In this document: one piece after another, positions 25,196 to 34,390 of the stretch | Numbering within the stretch: position 1 is the stretch's first letter | Layout: every line of letters begins with the position of its first letter | Assembly (NCBI GenBank): GCA_963663025.1 | Contig: OY760073.1 | Coordinates: 372,001 to 436,000, forward strand | DNA length: 64,000 bases | From: JAGWBF01 sp963663025 | GTDB taxonomy: Bacteria > Chloroflexota > Dehalococcoidia > Lucifugimonadales > JAGWBF01 | Direction: 5' to 3' | Notes under the pieces: model-generated | Told to the model about the DNA's origin: nothing | Databases searched by the model: none | The model's input: the letters and a program-made list of their open reading frames with translations, nothing else | Made by a program: the position numbers and the translations under genes

Positions 25196-26884
25196 TCAGG
25201 ACTCTATCAGCCCCTCCTGGGGCATGGTCCAGGGCAGGCTGTAGAACGGCGCGAATTGCGGCGCGCGCGCCACTGGCATCTCTCCGAAAGGCACATCGAT
25301 TATCACCGGGGCCTGCTGCTCCAACGCGAGGGGAATCAATTTCTCCAACTCCATCGGGTCGTCCGCTCTCATGCCGACAGCGCCGAAAGACTCAGCGAAC
25401 CTGACGAAATCCGGGTTGTGCAGGTCAGTCCCATAGGCTCCGCCAAAGGCGTCATCCAGGTCGCGCGCCACGTTGCCGTAGGAATCGTTATTGAAGACCA
25501 CGGTCACTACGTTGATGCCGTACCGGACGGCCGTGGAGAGCTCGGAGGCGTTGAACATGAACCCGCCGTCTCCGGTCATGCAGACCACGGGGAGGTCGGG
25601 CTTAGCGACCTTCACCCCAAGAGCCGTCGGGAAGGCGTAACCGAGATTGAACGAGTAGCCGGAGTCTATGTACGTCTTTGGGTGATTCACCTGCCAATGG
25701 GTCCGAGCATAGTAGCCGAACTGGGTAACGTCCCAAACTACGAAAGCATCCTCAGGGACGCCCTGCCGTATCGCTTCCAGGACAGGGTACTGGGGTTCCT
25801 TGAGCCGAATGTCGTAGTAGGCTATCAGTTTGCGCGCAGCGCTTACCGCCTCGGCGGGCGACGGACGCTCTCCTGCTCCGGCCTCGATGAGGTAGGGAAG
25901 CAGCGCCTCTATGGTCGCCCTGGCATCGCCAAGTAGGGGAATGGTGTTGGACGGGTGCTTCGTCAGCTCTGTCTCGTCTATGTTGATGTTCACCAGCGTG
26001 GCCCTCTCCCCGGCGGGATTGCCCAGCGAGAAGCGCGCCCCGATTCCTATCACCACGTCGGCAGACTGCATCACCCCGTAGAGCTGGTTCATCTCCTGTC
26101 TCTCGCCCCTGGGACTGAAGCAGGAGCCGTAAGACAGCGGATGGCTGTCGGGGATTGTGCCCTTGCCTCCGCTGGACGTAATGACGGGTATGTTCGTCGC
26201 CTCGGCCAGGCTGACAAGCGCGGCCTCAGCGTCGGAGCGCGCCACGCCGCCGCCGGCGTAGATCAGGGGCAGGCGAGACTGGGCGACAACCTGCGCGCTC
26301 TCCTGCAGCGCTTCCCTGTTGGGCACGACCCCGGGGACATGGACAGGACTCGGCACTTCGACCTCTTCCCGCTCCACCCCGACTTCGGGCGGCATCTCGA
26401 CCAGCGTCGGACGGGGGCGGCCGGTGCGCATCTGCCGGAAGGCTTCCAGCACGGCGTTCGGAACTTCGCGAGGCCTGGATGCCTGTCCCTGCCACTTGGT
26501 CACGGAGCGCACTGCGCCGGCTTGGTCAGCGACCTCGTGCACAGCCCCACGGTTCTTGCCGATGGCGCCTCTGGGGATCTGGCCCGCGATGAGGAGAACG
26601 GGCGAAGAGCGGGCGTAGGCGTTGGCGAGGCCGGAAGCCGCGTTATAGAGACCGACGCCCGGGACCACCAGCGCGACCCCCGGCTTGCCTGACGCACGGG
26701 CATAGCCGTCGGCCATGTACGTCGTCGCCTGTTCGTGCCGTGTGGCGATCATGCGAATGTCGGGTTCGTCCCGAATAGCGGCGACAATGCCGTAGATCTG
26801 TATGCCCGGTATGCCGAATACGACCTCGACGCCTTCCCCTACAAGGGACTTGGCAAGCGCTTCCCCTCCGCTCAACTTGACCAA
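25196..26884 (-). CDS. ThDP-dependent enzyme (acetolactate synthase-like)
   Basis: A 562-residue thiamine-diphosphate enzyme, read from a TTG at 26884 behind AGGAGG. The three canonical domains are seen: N-terminal pyrimidine-binding domain with the catalytic Glu in ATRHEQATTYMADGYAR, middle domain (about 190-330), and C-terminal PP domain with GDGGFMFNASELSTAVRYG to NNDSYGN, the Mg/ThDP motif. It is most like acetolactate synthase, benzoylformate decarboxylase or sulphopyruvate decarboxylase paralogues. No small regulatory ALS subunit or branched-chain pathway gene is adjacent, so a catabolic or side role is likelier than valine biosynthesis. Confidence 0.85.
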   Translation of the reverse strand: MVKLSGGEALAKSLVGEGVEVVFGIPGIQIYGIVAAIRDEPDIRMIATRHEQATTYMADGYARASGKPGVALVVPGVGLYNAASGLANAYARSSPVLLIAGQIPRGAIGKNRGAVHEVADQAGAVRSVTKWQGQASRPREVPNAVLEAFRQMRTGRPRPTLVEMPPEVGVEREEVEVPSPVHVPGVVPNREALQESAQVVAQSRLPLIYAGGGVARSDAEAALVSLAEATNIPVITSSGGKGTIPDSHPLSYGSCFSPRGERQEMNQLYGVMQSADVVIGIGARFSLGNPAGERATLVNINIDETELTKHPSNTIPLLGDARATIEALLPYLIEAGAGERPSPAEAVSAARKLIAYYDIRLKEPQYPVLEAIRQGVPEDAFVVWDVTQFGYYARTHWQVNHPKTYIDSGYSFNLGYAFPTALGVKVAKPDLPVVCMTGDGGFMFNASELSTAVRYGINVVTVVFNNDSYGNVARDLDDAFGGAYGTDLHNPDFVRFAESFGAVGMRADDPMELEKLIPLALEQQAPVIIDVPFGEMPVARAPQFAPFYSLPWTMPQEGLIES

Positions 26885-27031
26885 GAGTTGCCTCCTACGT
26901 AACGGCAGACGCGGTAGCATTCTTCACCCAGCAGCCCGGCTGCAACGGCTCGGACGGGTGGAACTTAGGAAGAGTGTACACTCTCAGGGCAAGCCTCGGT
27001 AGGTACATTAGAAAGAAGCCCTGTGGCGCCC

Positions 27032-27343
27032 CTATCGGAGGGGCATGTTGAGGGTGCGTTCCAGGTTGCCAAGGTACTCGGTGAAGGCCTGGCGGCCCTC
27101 GGGGGTCGCCACAACCCACGTACGGGGCAACCTCTCAAGGAACTCCTTTGTGGTGCAGACGTACCCGGCCTCCTCCAGCTTGCGCAAGTGGATGGTCAGG
27201 TTGCCCCCGGTCAGTTCAAGCGCCTGCTGGATAAATCCATACGCCACCCTGTCCGACTCGGACCGGGACACCAGCAGCGTCATGATCCGCAGGCGCGTGG
27301 ACTGGTGGATCGTTTCGTTCAGGACGATTGGGTCCTCGCTCAT
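27032..27343 (-). CDS. Winged-helix transcriptional regulator
   Basis: A 103-residue regulator of the ArsR/MarR-like winged-helix type: LNETIHQSTRLRIMTLLVSR, then GFIQQALELTGGNLTIHLRKLEEAGYV (recognition helix and turn), then the wing TTKEFLERLPRTWVVATPEG. Its ATG overlaps the stop of the upstream membrane gene by ATGA, so the pair is translationally coupled. Proteins of this size commonly repress their own operon, and the palindrome at 27997 upstream of the pair is a candidate operator. There are no Cys residues arranged as a metal sensor. Confidence 0.85.
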   Translation of the reverse strand: MSEDPIVLNETIHQSTRLRIMTLLVSRSESDRVAYGFIQQALELTGGNLTIHLRKLEEAGYVCTTKEFLERLPRTWVVATPEGRQAFTEYLGNLERTLNMPLR

Positions 27344-27975
27344 GCCGCCTCGCTCCTGCGAATCCATAGCCATGCGACAGCTACGATGACAAGTATCAGC
27401 ACAGCCGACAGCACCGGCCCAGCATCGCCGCCGAAGTGGGTTGGCAGGTAGTAGGAAGCAGCGATGCCAAGACCTACCAGGGCAATGGCAAGGTGGTGCA
27501 TAATGCCGAAGAGAACGTACCCCAGCGCGATTATGCCGATGGCGACTCCCCTGATGGCGACGGGGTCGGCGTCGTTGTCCCAAAGGCCCGAGGCGCCAGG
27601 AATGATGAAAGCGGACGCTACCACGGTCATCCAGAAGCCGAAGACCCGGAGCCCCGCCGCAGTGGCCGAAGGGCCGGTAGCGTTCCGCTTGCTGGCCCGG
27701 TAGCCGATGAGGGAGCTCCCAATCATGCCCGGAATTGCCAGGCCGAACCATATGGGGCCGGGATACCATGGGTAGTCGTCGGCGAATGCAGGGGCGAAGG
27801 TTTCGACAGCGTACATGGAGAAGTACCCTAACGCAACGATGGCGCCCCACATCAGCGTGATGGTGGGCCAGCCCGCCACGTACATGGCGGTCCGGGAAGT
27901 GTCCAGGGTCGCTTGTATCGACCTCCATCCCTGCTCAGGTGTGATCTGCTGCCCTTCTCTGTCCTGGTGCTGCAT
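27340..27975 (-). CDS. Six-helix membrane protein, coupled to regulator
   Basis: A 211-residue integral membrane protein with about six transmembrane segments and a soluble N-terminal ~35 residues (EQGWRSIQATLDTSRTAMYV). No transporter signature or catalytic residues are evident. The first gene of a two-gene operon, followed by the winged-helix regulator with a 4-nt overlap. Regulator/membrane-protein pairs of this type are common in Gram-positive-like lineages, where the membrane protein is thought to sense or modulate the regulator; here that is inference. Confidence 0.75.
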   Translation of the reverse strand: MQHQDREGQQITPEQGWRSIQATLDTSRTAMYVAGWPTITLMWGAIVALGYFSMYAVETFAPAFADDYPWYPGPIWFGLAIPGMIGSSLIGYRASKRNATGPSATAAGLRVFGFWMTVVASAFIIPGASGLWDNDADPVAIRGVAIGIIALGYVLFGIMHHLAIALVGLGIAASYYLPTHFGGDAGPVLSAVLILVIVAVAWLWIRRSEAA

Positions 27976-27996
27976 TTCTTGCCTCCGTCAATTAAC

Positions 27997-28010
27997 ATAA
28001 ACTAGTTTAT
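27997..28010. promoter_or_regulatory. 14-bp palindrome, candidate operator
   Basis: ATAAACTAGTTTAT is a perfect 14-bp palindrome, embedded in an A+T-rich stretch with a further ATAATAAACTAT next to it. It starts 21 nt upstream of the membrane protein start, exactly where the operon promoter should be. A winged-helix dimer would bind such a site. Confidence 0.55.
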
Positions 28011-28197
28011 ATAATAAACTATCTATTGTCAAGAGGATACATCATGCATGGGAAGGGCAATCAGGAGCCGGGCGCAATGCGAGTACCTGGGGGGATTGCG
28101 GCGGTAGGCCGGCGAAGCCGTGGAGGTGTATGTTGGCAGAATGCCCGGGCAGACAGGGTGGCACAGGATGGCACCCTGGAGCGGAGGCGGCCCGTCG

Positions 28198-28992
28198 CTA
28201 TAGGGCGTCCAGCTTGGCGGTCGGGCGGTTGTTCCTGCGGGCCACCATGCGGGTGAACCCCAGGGTTGCTCCCCTGTCCAGCGCCAGCATATCGGCCTCG
28301 TCGCTGGGCTTGCCCAGCCGTTCCGACCACAGCAGGTCCGACTCCATCCAGAGCTTCCAGCCGTCCGGCACCAGCTCGGCAACCTCCACGCTCACCAGCC
28401 CGCTTCGCTCCCAGTGGCGTCTCCACCAATCCGGGCTGTGCAGGCTGAAGAACGCAGGCTCCCAGTATTGCCGGAGGTGTTCCGGCCCTTCGGCTGTTGT
28501 CAGTTCTTCCACCAACGCGGGAGCTACGACCCCCATTTGCCCGCCGGGCTTTATTGCCCAGGCCAGGTGGTTCTCCAAGAAAAGGTCGTCCGTCCCGAAG
28601 TAGTGGTAAGCGTCCACGCTGACCATTGCATCGAAGAACCCGTCGGCGAAGGGTAGAGCATGGGCCTCGGCATTGATGGGGAAAACTCGGTCTTCCACTC
28701 CGGCGGCGCAGATACGGTCGTAGTTGTCGCTGGCTTCGATCCACAAGTCCGCCGCCCACACCTGCACCCCGTACTCCTTCGCAAGGAATATCGAGCTCAG
28801 CCCTTTGCCGCAACCCAAATCCAGGATCCGCATTCCAGGAGTGAGGTCCATGCACCCTGCCAAGGACTCCGTCAGCCAGAGGGCATTGGGCCCCATCATG
28901 TTGTCCAGGACCCAGTCGGGATCATAGTTTGCCGAGCGGGGAAACTCGGCCCGACGGAACAAGTCCTCCCGTCCTTCACCTGCGTCTTGCAA
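28198..28992 (-). CDS. Class I SAM-dependent methyltransferase
   Basis: About 264 residues from the TTG at 28992, which has GGGAG 8 nt upstream; the frame stays open to 29085 but the extra residues are not domain-like. Motif I is MRILDLGCGKGLSSIFLAKE and motif II is QVWAADLWIEASDN. LPFADGFFDAMVSVDAYHYF marks motif IV. The C-terminal part has the Trp-rich PDWWRRHWERSG pattern of small-molecule methyltransferases. The substrate is unknown. No neighbouring biosynthetic genes. Confidence 0.85.
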   Translation of the reverse strand: MQDAGEGREDLFRRAEFPRSANYDPDWVLDNMMGPNALWLTESLAGCMDLTPGMRILDLGCGKGLSSIFLAKEYGVQVWAADLWIEASDNYDRICAAGVEDRVFPINAEAHALPFADGFFDAMVSVDAYHYFGTDDLFLENHLAWAIKPGGQMGVVAPALVEELTTAEGPEHLRQYWEPAFFSLHSPDWWRRHWERSGLVSVEVAELVPDGWKLWMESDLLWSERLGKPSDEADMLALDRGATLGFTRMVARRNNRPTAKLDAL

Positions 28993-29353
28993 ACCCTGGC
29001 TCCCTTCTTGAGACTCTGCGGGGATTATACAAGTGCATAGCCCTCGATTCTCCCCAGTGCACGTATGCAAAACTCGGGACCCCACGGCACTGAATCTATC
29101 CTCACATCGTCGGATTTAGCCCGGGGGCTCCCAGATCGAAGCAGAACCTGCCGGGGGCCGGAGCGAGGATGGGGATGGGGCGGCTGGTACTCAAGGGAGG
29201 CGGGTAGCGGGAGGCCTTGGCCGACAGGGTGGCGGTTCCTTTTGGGGGAGCGGCGATTGAGCCTTACCCCTAGAGAGTCCAGAACAGCCTGATGTCCAGC
29301 AGGTGGCCTGGTCGTCCCAGAAGAGTCCCAACAGGTGTTATATGGGTGCTGCC
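28993..29353. other. Intergenic stretch, no gene seen
   Basis: About 360 nt between the methyltransferase start and the end of the KAP gene. Short frames exist on both strands, but none has a ribosome binding site or protein-like composition. No hairpin with a U-tract was found. Confidence 0.4.
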
Positions 29354-32300
29354 CTATTCGCTAGGGGCTTCCTCATTCTCGGATTGCGTCTCTGATTTGG
29401 CTTCATCTTCTTCGAGTTCAATTCCGAGAATGGTTCCGATTCTCCTCAGAGGCGGCAGCATAGAGTCATCGTCTGAGACTTCTCTGAGGCGTTGTCGAAC
29501 CCGATCTCTGAAATCGTTGGCTGCACCCTGTTCTTTGCTCGCGGTTAGCAGTGTAGGGTTGCATTCAACGGTGTCCGCGACCCATTCCAGTCCCCTTTCG
29601 TTATCTGCATCCAAGACAGGCCTACATACGCGTTCAATAAATCCACGCTCGTTGACCAGCAGGTCGCCATTCGATAACAAGCTGCCAAAGAGATCAAAGA
29701 ACTTTGCGCTTGCCTCGCCCTCAGACTGTTGAAGAACGTCGAATATACGACCGAGGAATAGTCCCCGTTGCTCAGTGTCTAGCAAGGCAATAAGAGCATC
29801 CCAGGATGCGCTCGGAAGAATCCCCTTAGAATCTGAGGCGACACTTTCGGAGTACTTTACGAGCCCATCAAGGTAGGCGGAGCCGAGGGTCATGCTAGCC
29901 CCTCTGTTCTTCAGTTCTACCACAAGTTCCACTAGGTCTCCCCGAGGCCTGATCTCTTTCGTCCAATTGTCCCGATTGATATCAGCGAGACCCCTTTCGC
30001 ACCACGTTACAAAACTGCCGTCTGTGCCTCCTCTCAACAGAGCTAGGTAGAGGCCGCTCTCATTCACTCTAAAGGCCCCGTCGATTACTCCAGCAATCAA
30101 ATCCTCAAGCCCAGGCAATTCTCTCAGGAATACTTCGAAACTCTGCGAATCCTCCTTCCTCCTTTGCAAGATACTCCGTATAAGAGACCACTTTGCCCTA
30201 ACTAATCCAGTCGGCTTCGAAACGTCTTCGGAAGTGAGGAGTGCTCCAAGGACTTCCACCAGAAATGGAGGAACAGGCCGTCTCCCAGTCGCCATCTGAA
30301 GAACTACTGGAAGTTGCTTGGTCTCCTTTGCTCGCGCGATGAAGTGTGCCGCGGCTTGGGGGACGGTGTTCGGGTCTTGAAGAAGTTCGGTGAGGTTCTC
30401 ATATCCAGCGACAGAATTGCCGAATTCTTCAGGCTCACTTGCATCAGGAACGGCTTCCAAATAACCGAATGCGCACTCACCTACCGCTTCCGGATGGCTA
30501 TCCGAAAATGCCTGATGTAAGTGATGGAGGTAATAGCCACCTGATGCGAATGCCGCATACTCATCTTCCGAAATGAGGCCAACTGCTACTGAGTAGCGGA
30601 GTACCCCCAACATAAAGGCAAGCTCTTCACTGTCAATCGCTTGTCTTGACTGAAGGTGCGAGAACACCTCCCTTGCTACTTTGCTCATGGTATTTCCGGA
30701 TCTGGTCGCCATCGCCGATTGCAAAGCGTCATATGTGTTTTCCTCGATTTCACCGGGACTCACTTGCTGAGCCAGCAGCTCATCAATCTCAACGACAGCT
30801 TGGAGGCTGAAGTACTTCAATAGCTGGCCATATGGGTCCTTGTCAGCCACCTCATGGGATACATCAAGCCATTGGTGGGCATCCAATGGAACCCTAATTC
30901 CTTGTGTCATCTGATTGCTGAAGCCAAGGTCAACCAAGCCTTCAATTAGAGCGAACGCGGAAGACATCCATACGCTCGGAGGTACTCGCTGTCTTTTGGT
31001 CCTTGAGTCATCCTCTCGTTGCTCTTCATCTGAGGCTTCGACTGGTGCTTTAGAGGCTCCCGCAAGTAGAATTGGGACTATTTCCTCTGAGTTGCCTGCC
31101 AATTGTCCCAAGTCGACCATCCCCCTTGCCATCGACGCATCGAACGGAGTCCAAGCTTGTAGCGCTGACGCCGCTGTCTGAATGGTTGACCTGAGGGCCT
31201 TTGCTTCTGGACGAGTGTTGGCATTTTCAAAGACTTCGCTACTGACAAGAGCAGAGGCCGCCTTCGCTAGGTCCGAAGGTGGGAGACTAGCCCAATCTTG
31301 AGCTCCCGCCGGTACGGCGTCTTCAAGAACGGCCCAGAACCCATCGGGGTGAGCCGATGCGAGACTTGATAGGGTGGCCCCGTCTCCGTCGCCAAGAGCA
31401 ACCTGGATCGGCCCTCTGAGGAGGAGTTGCTGCGCCTCCTGGGTGGAGACTCCATAGTGAAGAGCTGCAATCGTCTCTCTCCACTGGTTTCCAATGATCC
31501 GTTTTGGAAAATCCAAATCGTCGCTCGAAAGGAGGCATTCGCGCACGTTTGTGCCGTCTCTCTGCAAGAGAACATGGCACGCAAGATGAGAAAGCGGAAA
31601 TTCATCATGCCGCTCCCTGTGAAGGGAACCTATTTGGTTTATGAATATCTTGAGATCCCGGGGAGTTGGCGCCGATGTTTCAAGCCCACCCTTAATTGCA
31701 AAAGCTCGGTATACGCCATGGAAATCTGATTCTTGGTGGCCAGGAAGGGCTTGTTGGAGAGCCCCCTGGAGGAATCCTCGCCAGTCCGTCAACAAAAGCG
31801 GTGGTACCCTAAATCTAATTTGAAAAGTCTTGTCAAGAAACGATACTGCCATTGCTGAATCAGCGTCTTCGGTTTCCTCATCGGATTGTTCCCAAAGGCG
31901 AACTATGGCCGTGCCGTCGTATGGGATTAGAACCCATAGCAGGTCGATCCATCCAGGACGCCGGTAGTCACTATATGCGAGGAACGTCTGTAGTGTTGAC
32001 CAAATTGAGAGGGCATCGGACGCCTGGACACGATCCAGGTTGTCTATGACAAGGAGCAACTTTCGAGTGTCTTTCTCTAAGGCTTCACCTAGAAGATCAC
32101 GGAATACAGACTCGAACTCAACCGATGTAGGATCTGGCGCCTGGGTTACTATGGTGCGAGACTCGGTCGAGGCTTGCCCTGTTATTAGAGCTGGGAGGGC
32201 GTCTAAACCGCCATCTTCTTCTCTATCGCTGCCTCCACGCTTTCTCCTCCAGTGTCGGATACCTCCCACGAAGCTATACAGAATAGCTGGCGAGAGCACG

Positions 32301-32845
32301 CCGCCCGCGCCGATGCCAATAAGAAGAGCAACCAGGATTACGGAAGCTTCTGCGGATGCCAAAAGCCGAGCACCAGCGGCGATTAGCGCTGAGCCCATGG
32401 GAACAGCCAGTAAACTGAAAGCGAAGGCGATGCCCAAGCCTGTCAATTTGGGTGCGACTCTGGTCGTTTCCTCACGGCGGCGCCTAGCAAGCTCGTCAAT
32501 GCGCTGGTCCCATTTCTCCGTGTCGACCCAGCCAAATCCCTGAACTTGGGTGATGAGATTCTCTAGGAAGGTGCGCCGCAGCGGGTCGCCCTGATGGGAC
32601 CACATATCGAAGACAGCAACCCTGTAATCGCGCTCCTTGGTTTCTGGGAGTTCCTTAGAAATAAGCTTGACGATAGTGGATTTGCCGGCACCCCATCCAC
32701 CTTCGAGGCCTATGGCCTTCCCACCGCATTCGGTCATAACTACTTCCGCGATCGATCGGGCGACCTTGGCATGACCCCCGAATGCATCTATTTCGGAGGG
32801 AGTGTCCGCGAGAAGTTTGGTAGTACAAGGATTATTCATAGCCAC
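29354..32845 (-). CDS. KAP-family P-loop NTPase, membrane-anchored
   Basis: A 1163-residue protein read from a GTG at 32845. Residues 49-57 are Walker A (GGWGAGKST). Two or three hydrophobic segments (about 133-200) sit between Walker A and Walker B, the defining layout of KAP NTPases. Walker B is KLLLVIDNLDRVQ (about 262-274), followed by FLDKTFQIRF. The long C-terminal ~750 residues are helical and Leu-rich, resembling repeat-based sensor domains. KAP NTPases are known from phage and plasmid defence contexts (for example with PifA-like action) and are thought to act at the inner membrane. The gene is solitary, next to tRNA-Met, and visibly less G+C-rich than the backbone, consistent with horizontal acquisition. 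No effector partner is evident. Confidence 0.8.
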   Translation of the reverse strand: MAMNNPCTTKLLADTPSEIDAFGGHAKVARSIAEVVMTECGGKAIGLEGGWGAGKSTIVKLISKELPETKERDYRVAVFDMWSHQGDPLRRTFLENLITQVQGFGWVDTEKWDQRIDELARRRREETTRVAPKLTGLGIAFAFSLLAVPMGSALIAAGARLLASAEASVILVALLIGIGAGGVLSPAILYSFVGGIRHWRRKRGGSDREEDGGLDALPALITGQASTESRTIVTQAPDPTSVEFESVFRDLLGEALEKDTRKLLLVIDNLDRVQASDALSIWSTLQTFLAYSDYRRPGWIDLLWVLIPYDGTAIVRLWEQSDEETEDADSAMAVSFLDKTFQIRFRVPPLLLTDWRGFLQGALQQALPGHQESDFHGVYRAFAIKGGLETSAPTPRDLKIFINQIGSLHRERHDEFPLSHLACHVLLQRDGTNVRECLLSSDDLDFPKRIIGNQWRETIAALHYGVSTQEAQQLLLRGPIQVALGDGDGATLSSLASAHPDGFWAVLEDAVPAGAQDWASLPPSDLAKAASALVSSEVFENANTRPEAKALRSTIQTAASALQAWTPFDASMARGMVDLGQLAGNSEEIVPILLAGASKAPVEASDEEQREDDSRTKRQRVPPSVWMSSAFALIEGLVDLGFSNQMTQGIRVPLDAHQWLDVSHEVADKDPYGQLLKYFSLQAVVEIDELLAQQVSPGEIEENTYDALQSAMATRSGNTMSKVAREVFSHLQSRQAIDSEELAFMLGVLRYSVAVGLISEDEYAAFASGGYYLHHLHQAFSDSHPEAVGECAFGYLEAVPDASEPEEFGNSVAGYENLTELLQDPNTVPQAAAHFIARAKETKQLPVVLQMATGRRPVPPFLVEVLGALLTSEDVSKPTGLVRAKWSLIRSILQRRKEDSQSFEVFLRELPGLEDLIAGVIDGAFRVNESGLYLALLRGGTDGSFVTWCERGLADINRDNWTKEIRPRGDLVELVVELKNRGASMTLGSAYLDGLVKYSESVASDSKGILPSASWDALIALLDTEQRGLFLGRIFDVLQQSEGEASAKFFDLFGSLLSNGDLLVNERGFIERVCRPVLDADNERGLEWVADTVECNPTLLTASKEQGAANDFRDRVRQRLREVSDDDSMLPPLRRIGTILGIELEEDEAKSETQSENEEAPSE

Positions 32846-33042
32846 ATCAATGTCCCTAAGGGACGATTGTTCCAGGAAGATATTCTACAACGTCCGGGAC
32901 AACAAGGGTTCTGAGGTCAAGAGATCATAGGGGTTGACCAGGTCTGGCAGGCTTAGAGTTTGGTGATGTTGGTTCTAATCTCTGAGGGTATTTGATTCGT
33001 AGTTGGCAAGGGGGTGCCGACCTAGGTGAGCCGTGTGGTAAG

Positions 33043-33114
33043 TGGGCCCGCCAGGAATCGAACCTGGGACCCGCCGGTTATGAGCCGGCTGCTCTGCCGC
33101 TGAGCTACGGGCCC
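33043..33114 (-). tRNA. tRNA-Met (CAT)
   Basis: A 72-nt cloverleaf on the minus strand. The 5' GGGCCCG pairs perfectly with 3' CGGGCCC, the anticodon loop is CTCATAA (anticodon CAT), and GGTTCGATTCC forms the T loop region. Discriminator A; CCA is not encoded. CAT could also be an Ile2 tRNA modified at C34; the elongator Met reading is preferred. Confidence 0.9.
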
Positions 33115-33210
33115 GTGAGTGTGGAAGCGACCTTGAAGTGCGTGGAGGGGACAGATTCAGGTTACTTCAGGCCCCTATAGGTGTCAAGGAAGTGGCGGGC
33201 CGGGTGCTGC

Positions 33211-33272
33211 TGGCCGTTCCCCTTCGATTTCCCCCTTCGAGAGCCTCAGGACAGGCTCAGGGCGAACGGCCA
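33211..33272. repeat. Dispersed intergenic palindromic repeat, copy 1
   Basis: The element opens with TGGCCGTTCCCCTTCGATTT and closes with GGCTCAGGGCGAACGGCCA, so its ends are inverted repeats. Inside is CCTTCGAGAGCCTCAGGACA. Partial copies recur at 34661 and 34892. Confidence 0.75.
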
Positions 33273-33294
33273 GTCGTAGGTGCGCCGCAGTAGG

Positions 33295-33312
33295 TTCCCG
33301 CGTGCGCGGGAA
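33295..33312. repeat. Perfect 8-bp hairpin in repeat cluster
   Basis: TTCCCGCG-TG-CGCGGGAA, followed by TGACGAC. The same flank appears after other repeat pieces in this cluster, such as GCAATGACGACG at 34608. Confidence 0.6.
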
Positions 33313-33348
33313 TGACGACATTACTGCCAGCGCTCCAGGCTTTCCTGG

Positions 33349-33368
33349 ATTGCGGCCTTCGCCGCAAT
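33349..33368. repeat. Perfect 8-bp hairpin in repeat cluster
   Basis: ATTGCGGC-CTTC-GCCGCAAT; an 8-bp stem with a stable tetraloop. A half-copy (TTTGCCGCAATGACGA) is found at 34602. Confidence 0.6.
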
Positions 33369-33825
33369 GACGGGAGGGGCCGGGTCGGCCCTCGTTACGC
33401 CCAGCTTTTACCCGGACCTACGCGTTCGCCCTGGTCTGGGTTGCGAGGTTCGACCCTCAGCGCTGCCAGCGTCCAAATTGGAACAAGTACCGGTGTTGAG
33501 ATAGCCATTATTAATTGATATGTCGTATCGTTCTAATATGATATACTTTCGCTGACTGTGTATGAGATAGTGCGATTAGATATCATAAGCGAGCTTCACG
33601 ATTTCACTTCCAAGATTTATGTTTGCGCTGGGTACCCTGCGATTAGGTCGCTCTTCCCAAGAGAGCATTAGCCGAACTCTTGGAGCAGGGGGTTTCACAA
33701 TCGAAGCGCCCGGAGAAGATTCGCCTTCGGTGGTAAGGACAACGGCATATTGCACCGCCAAACTTCCTCCCGAGGCGCGAGTGGTGCTGCAAGTGCCTGA
33801 GATTGGGGGCCCCTGAGGAGGCATT

Positions 33826-34314
33826 ATGTGGTGGTTCAAACAAGCGGTACTCCGTACGACTTCCTCTGATGTCCAGGTAATGCACCCCTGGTTTTTGGAC
33901 TACGAGCAGCTGGAGCCAGGGGTCAGGGAGTTGGTGCGGACTCTAAACCAGACGGACCTGGTAGAAACCCTCTCCTCCTGCGAAGGTCACCCGGAGTTTC
34001 CAGATTGGTGGGAGGTCACCGGAGGAACGGCCTACGTTCTGTGCCTGGTGACCAGACCCAGCCTATGGGACCGGGTGCTGCATCGATTACAGCAGCTGGC
34101 CCAGGGCTGGAAGGAAGTCCAGTTGATCGTGCGAGATGACCTGGATCAGTCGGAGCAGTGGCTGGGGTTTCAAGTCATCCATGTCCAACCGGAAACTGCG
34201 CGCAACTACCTGGACCAAGCCATTGGCCAGGCTAACGAGTTGATTAGAGAGTACTTGGACCACGACGTCATTGCCATGACCTCAGGACGAGGTGGACTGA
34301 AGGGCCGTGTGTAG
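33826..34314 (+). CDS. Hypothetical protein with SSCEGH motif
   Basis: A 162-residue soluble protein whose ATG has GAGGAGG 6 nt upstream. It carries LVETLSSCEGHPEFPDWW, a Cys-x-Gly-His cluster that could bind metal, and a mixed alpha/beta body (AYVLCLVTRPSLWDRVLHRL, QLIVRDDLDQSEQWLGFQVI). I do not recognise a characterised family; the SSCEGH pattern occurs in short uncharacterised proteins from phages and bacteria. It is bracketed by the dispersed repeats and followed closely by a small DUF5679-like gene on the same strand. Confidence 0.6.
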   Translation: MWWFKQAVLRTTSSDVQVMHPWFLDYEQLEPGVRELVRTLNQTDLVETLSSCEGHPEFPDWWEVTGGTAYVLCLVTRPSLWDRVLHRLQQLAQGWKEVQLIVRDDLDQSEQWLGFQVIHVQPETARNYLDQAIGQANELIREYLDHDVIAMTSGRGGLKGRV

Positions 34315-34390
34315 CGAAACGGTCCTCACAGCCTGTTAGTGGGTGAAGTCCAGGCTAGGAGAAGTGCCAACAGATCGACGGAGGTGTTCC

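Larger units (their letters stand above)
33115..33825. other. Repeat-bearing intergenic region
   Basis: About 710 nt without a supported gene. It holds the dispersed repeat at 33211-33272, two strong hairpins (33295-33312 and 33349-33368), then an A+T-rich tract around 33500-33590. Short frames on both strands at 33576-33839 lack ribosome binding sites. Confidence 0.5.

Noticed and set aside
33576..33839. Short frames on both strands in front of the 33826 gene.
   Set aside because: No ribosome site, and they overlap the ribosome site and start of a better-supported gene.
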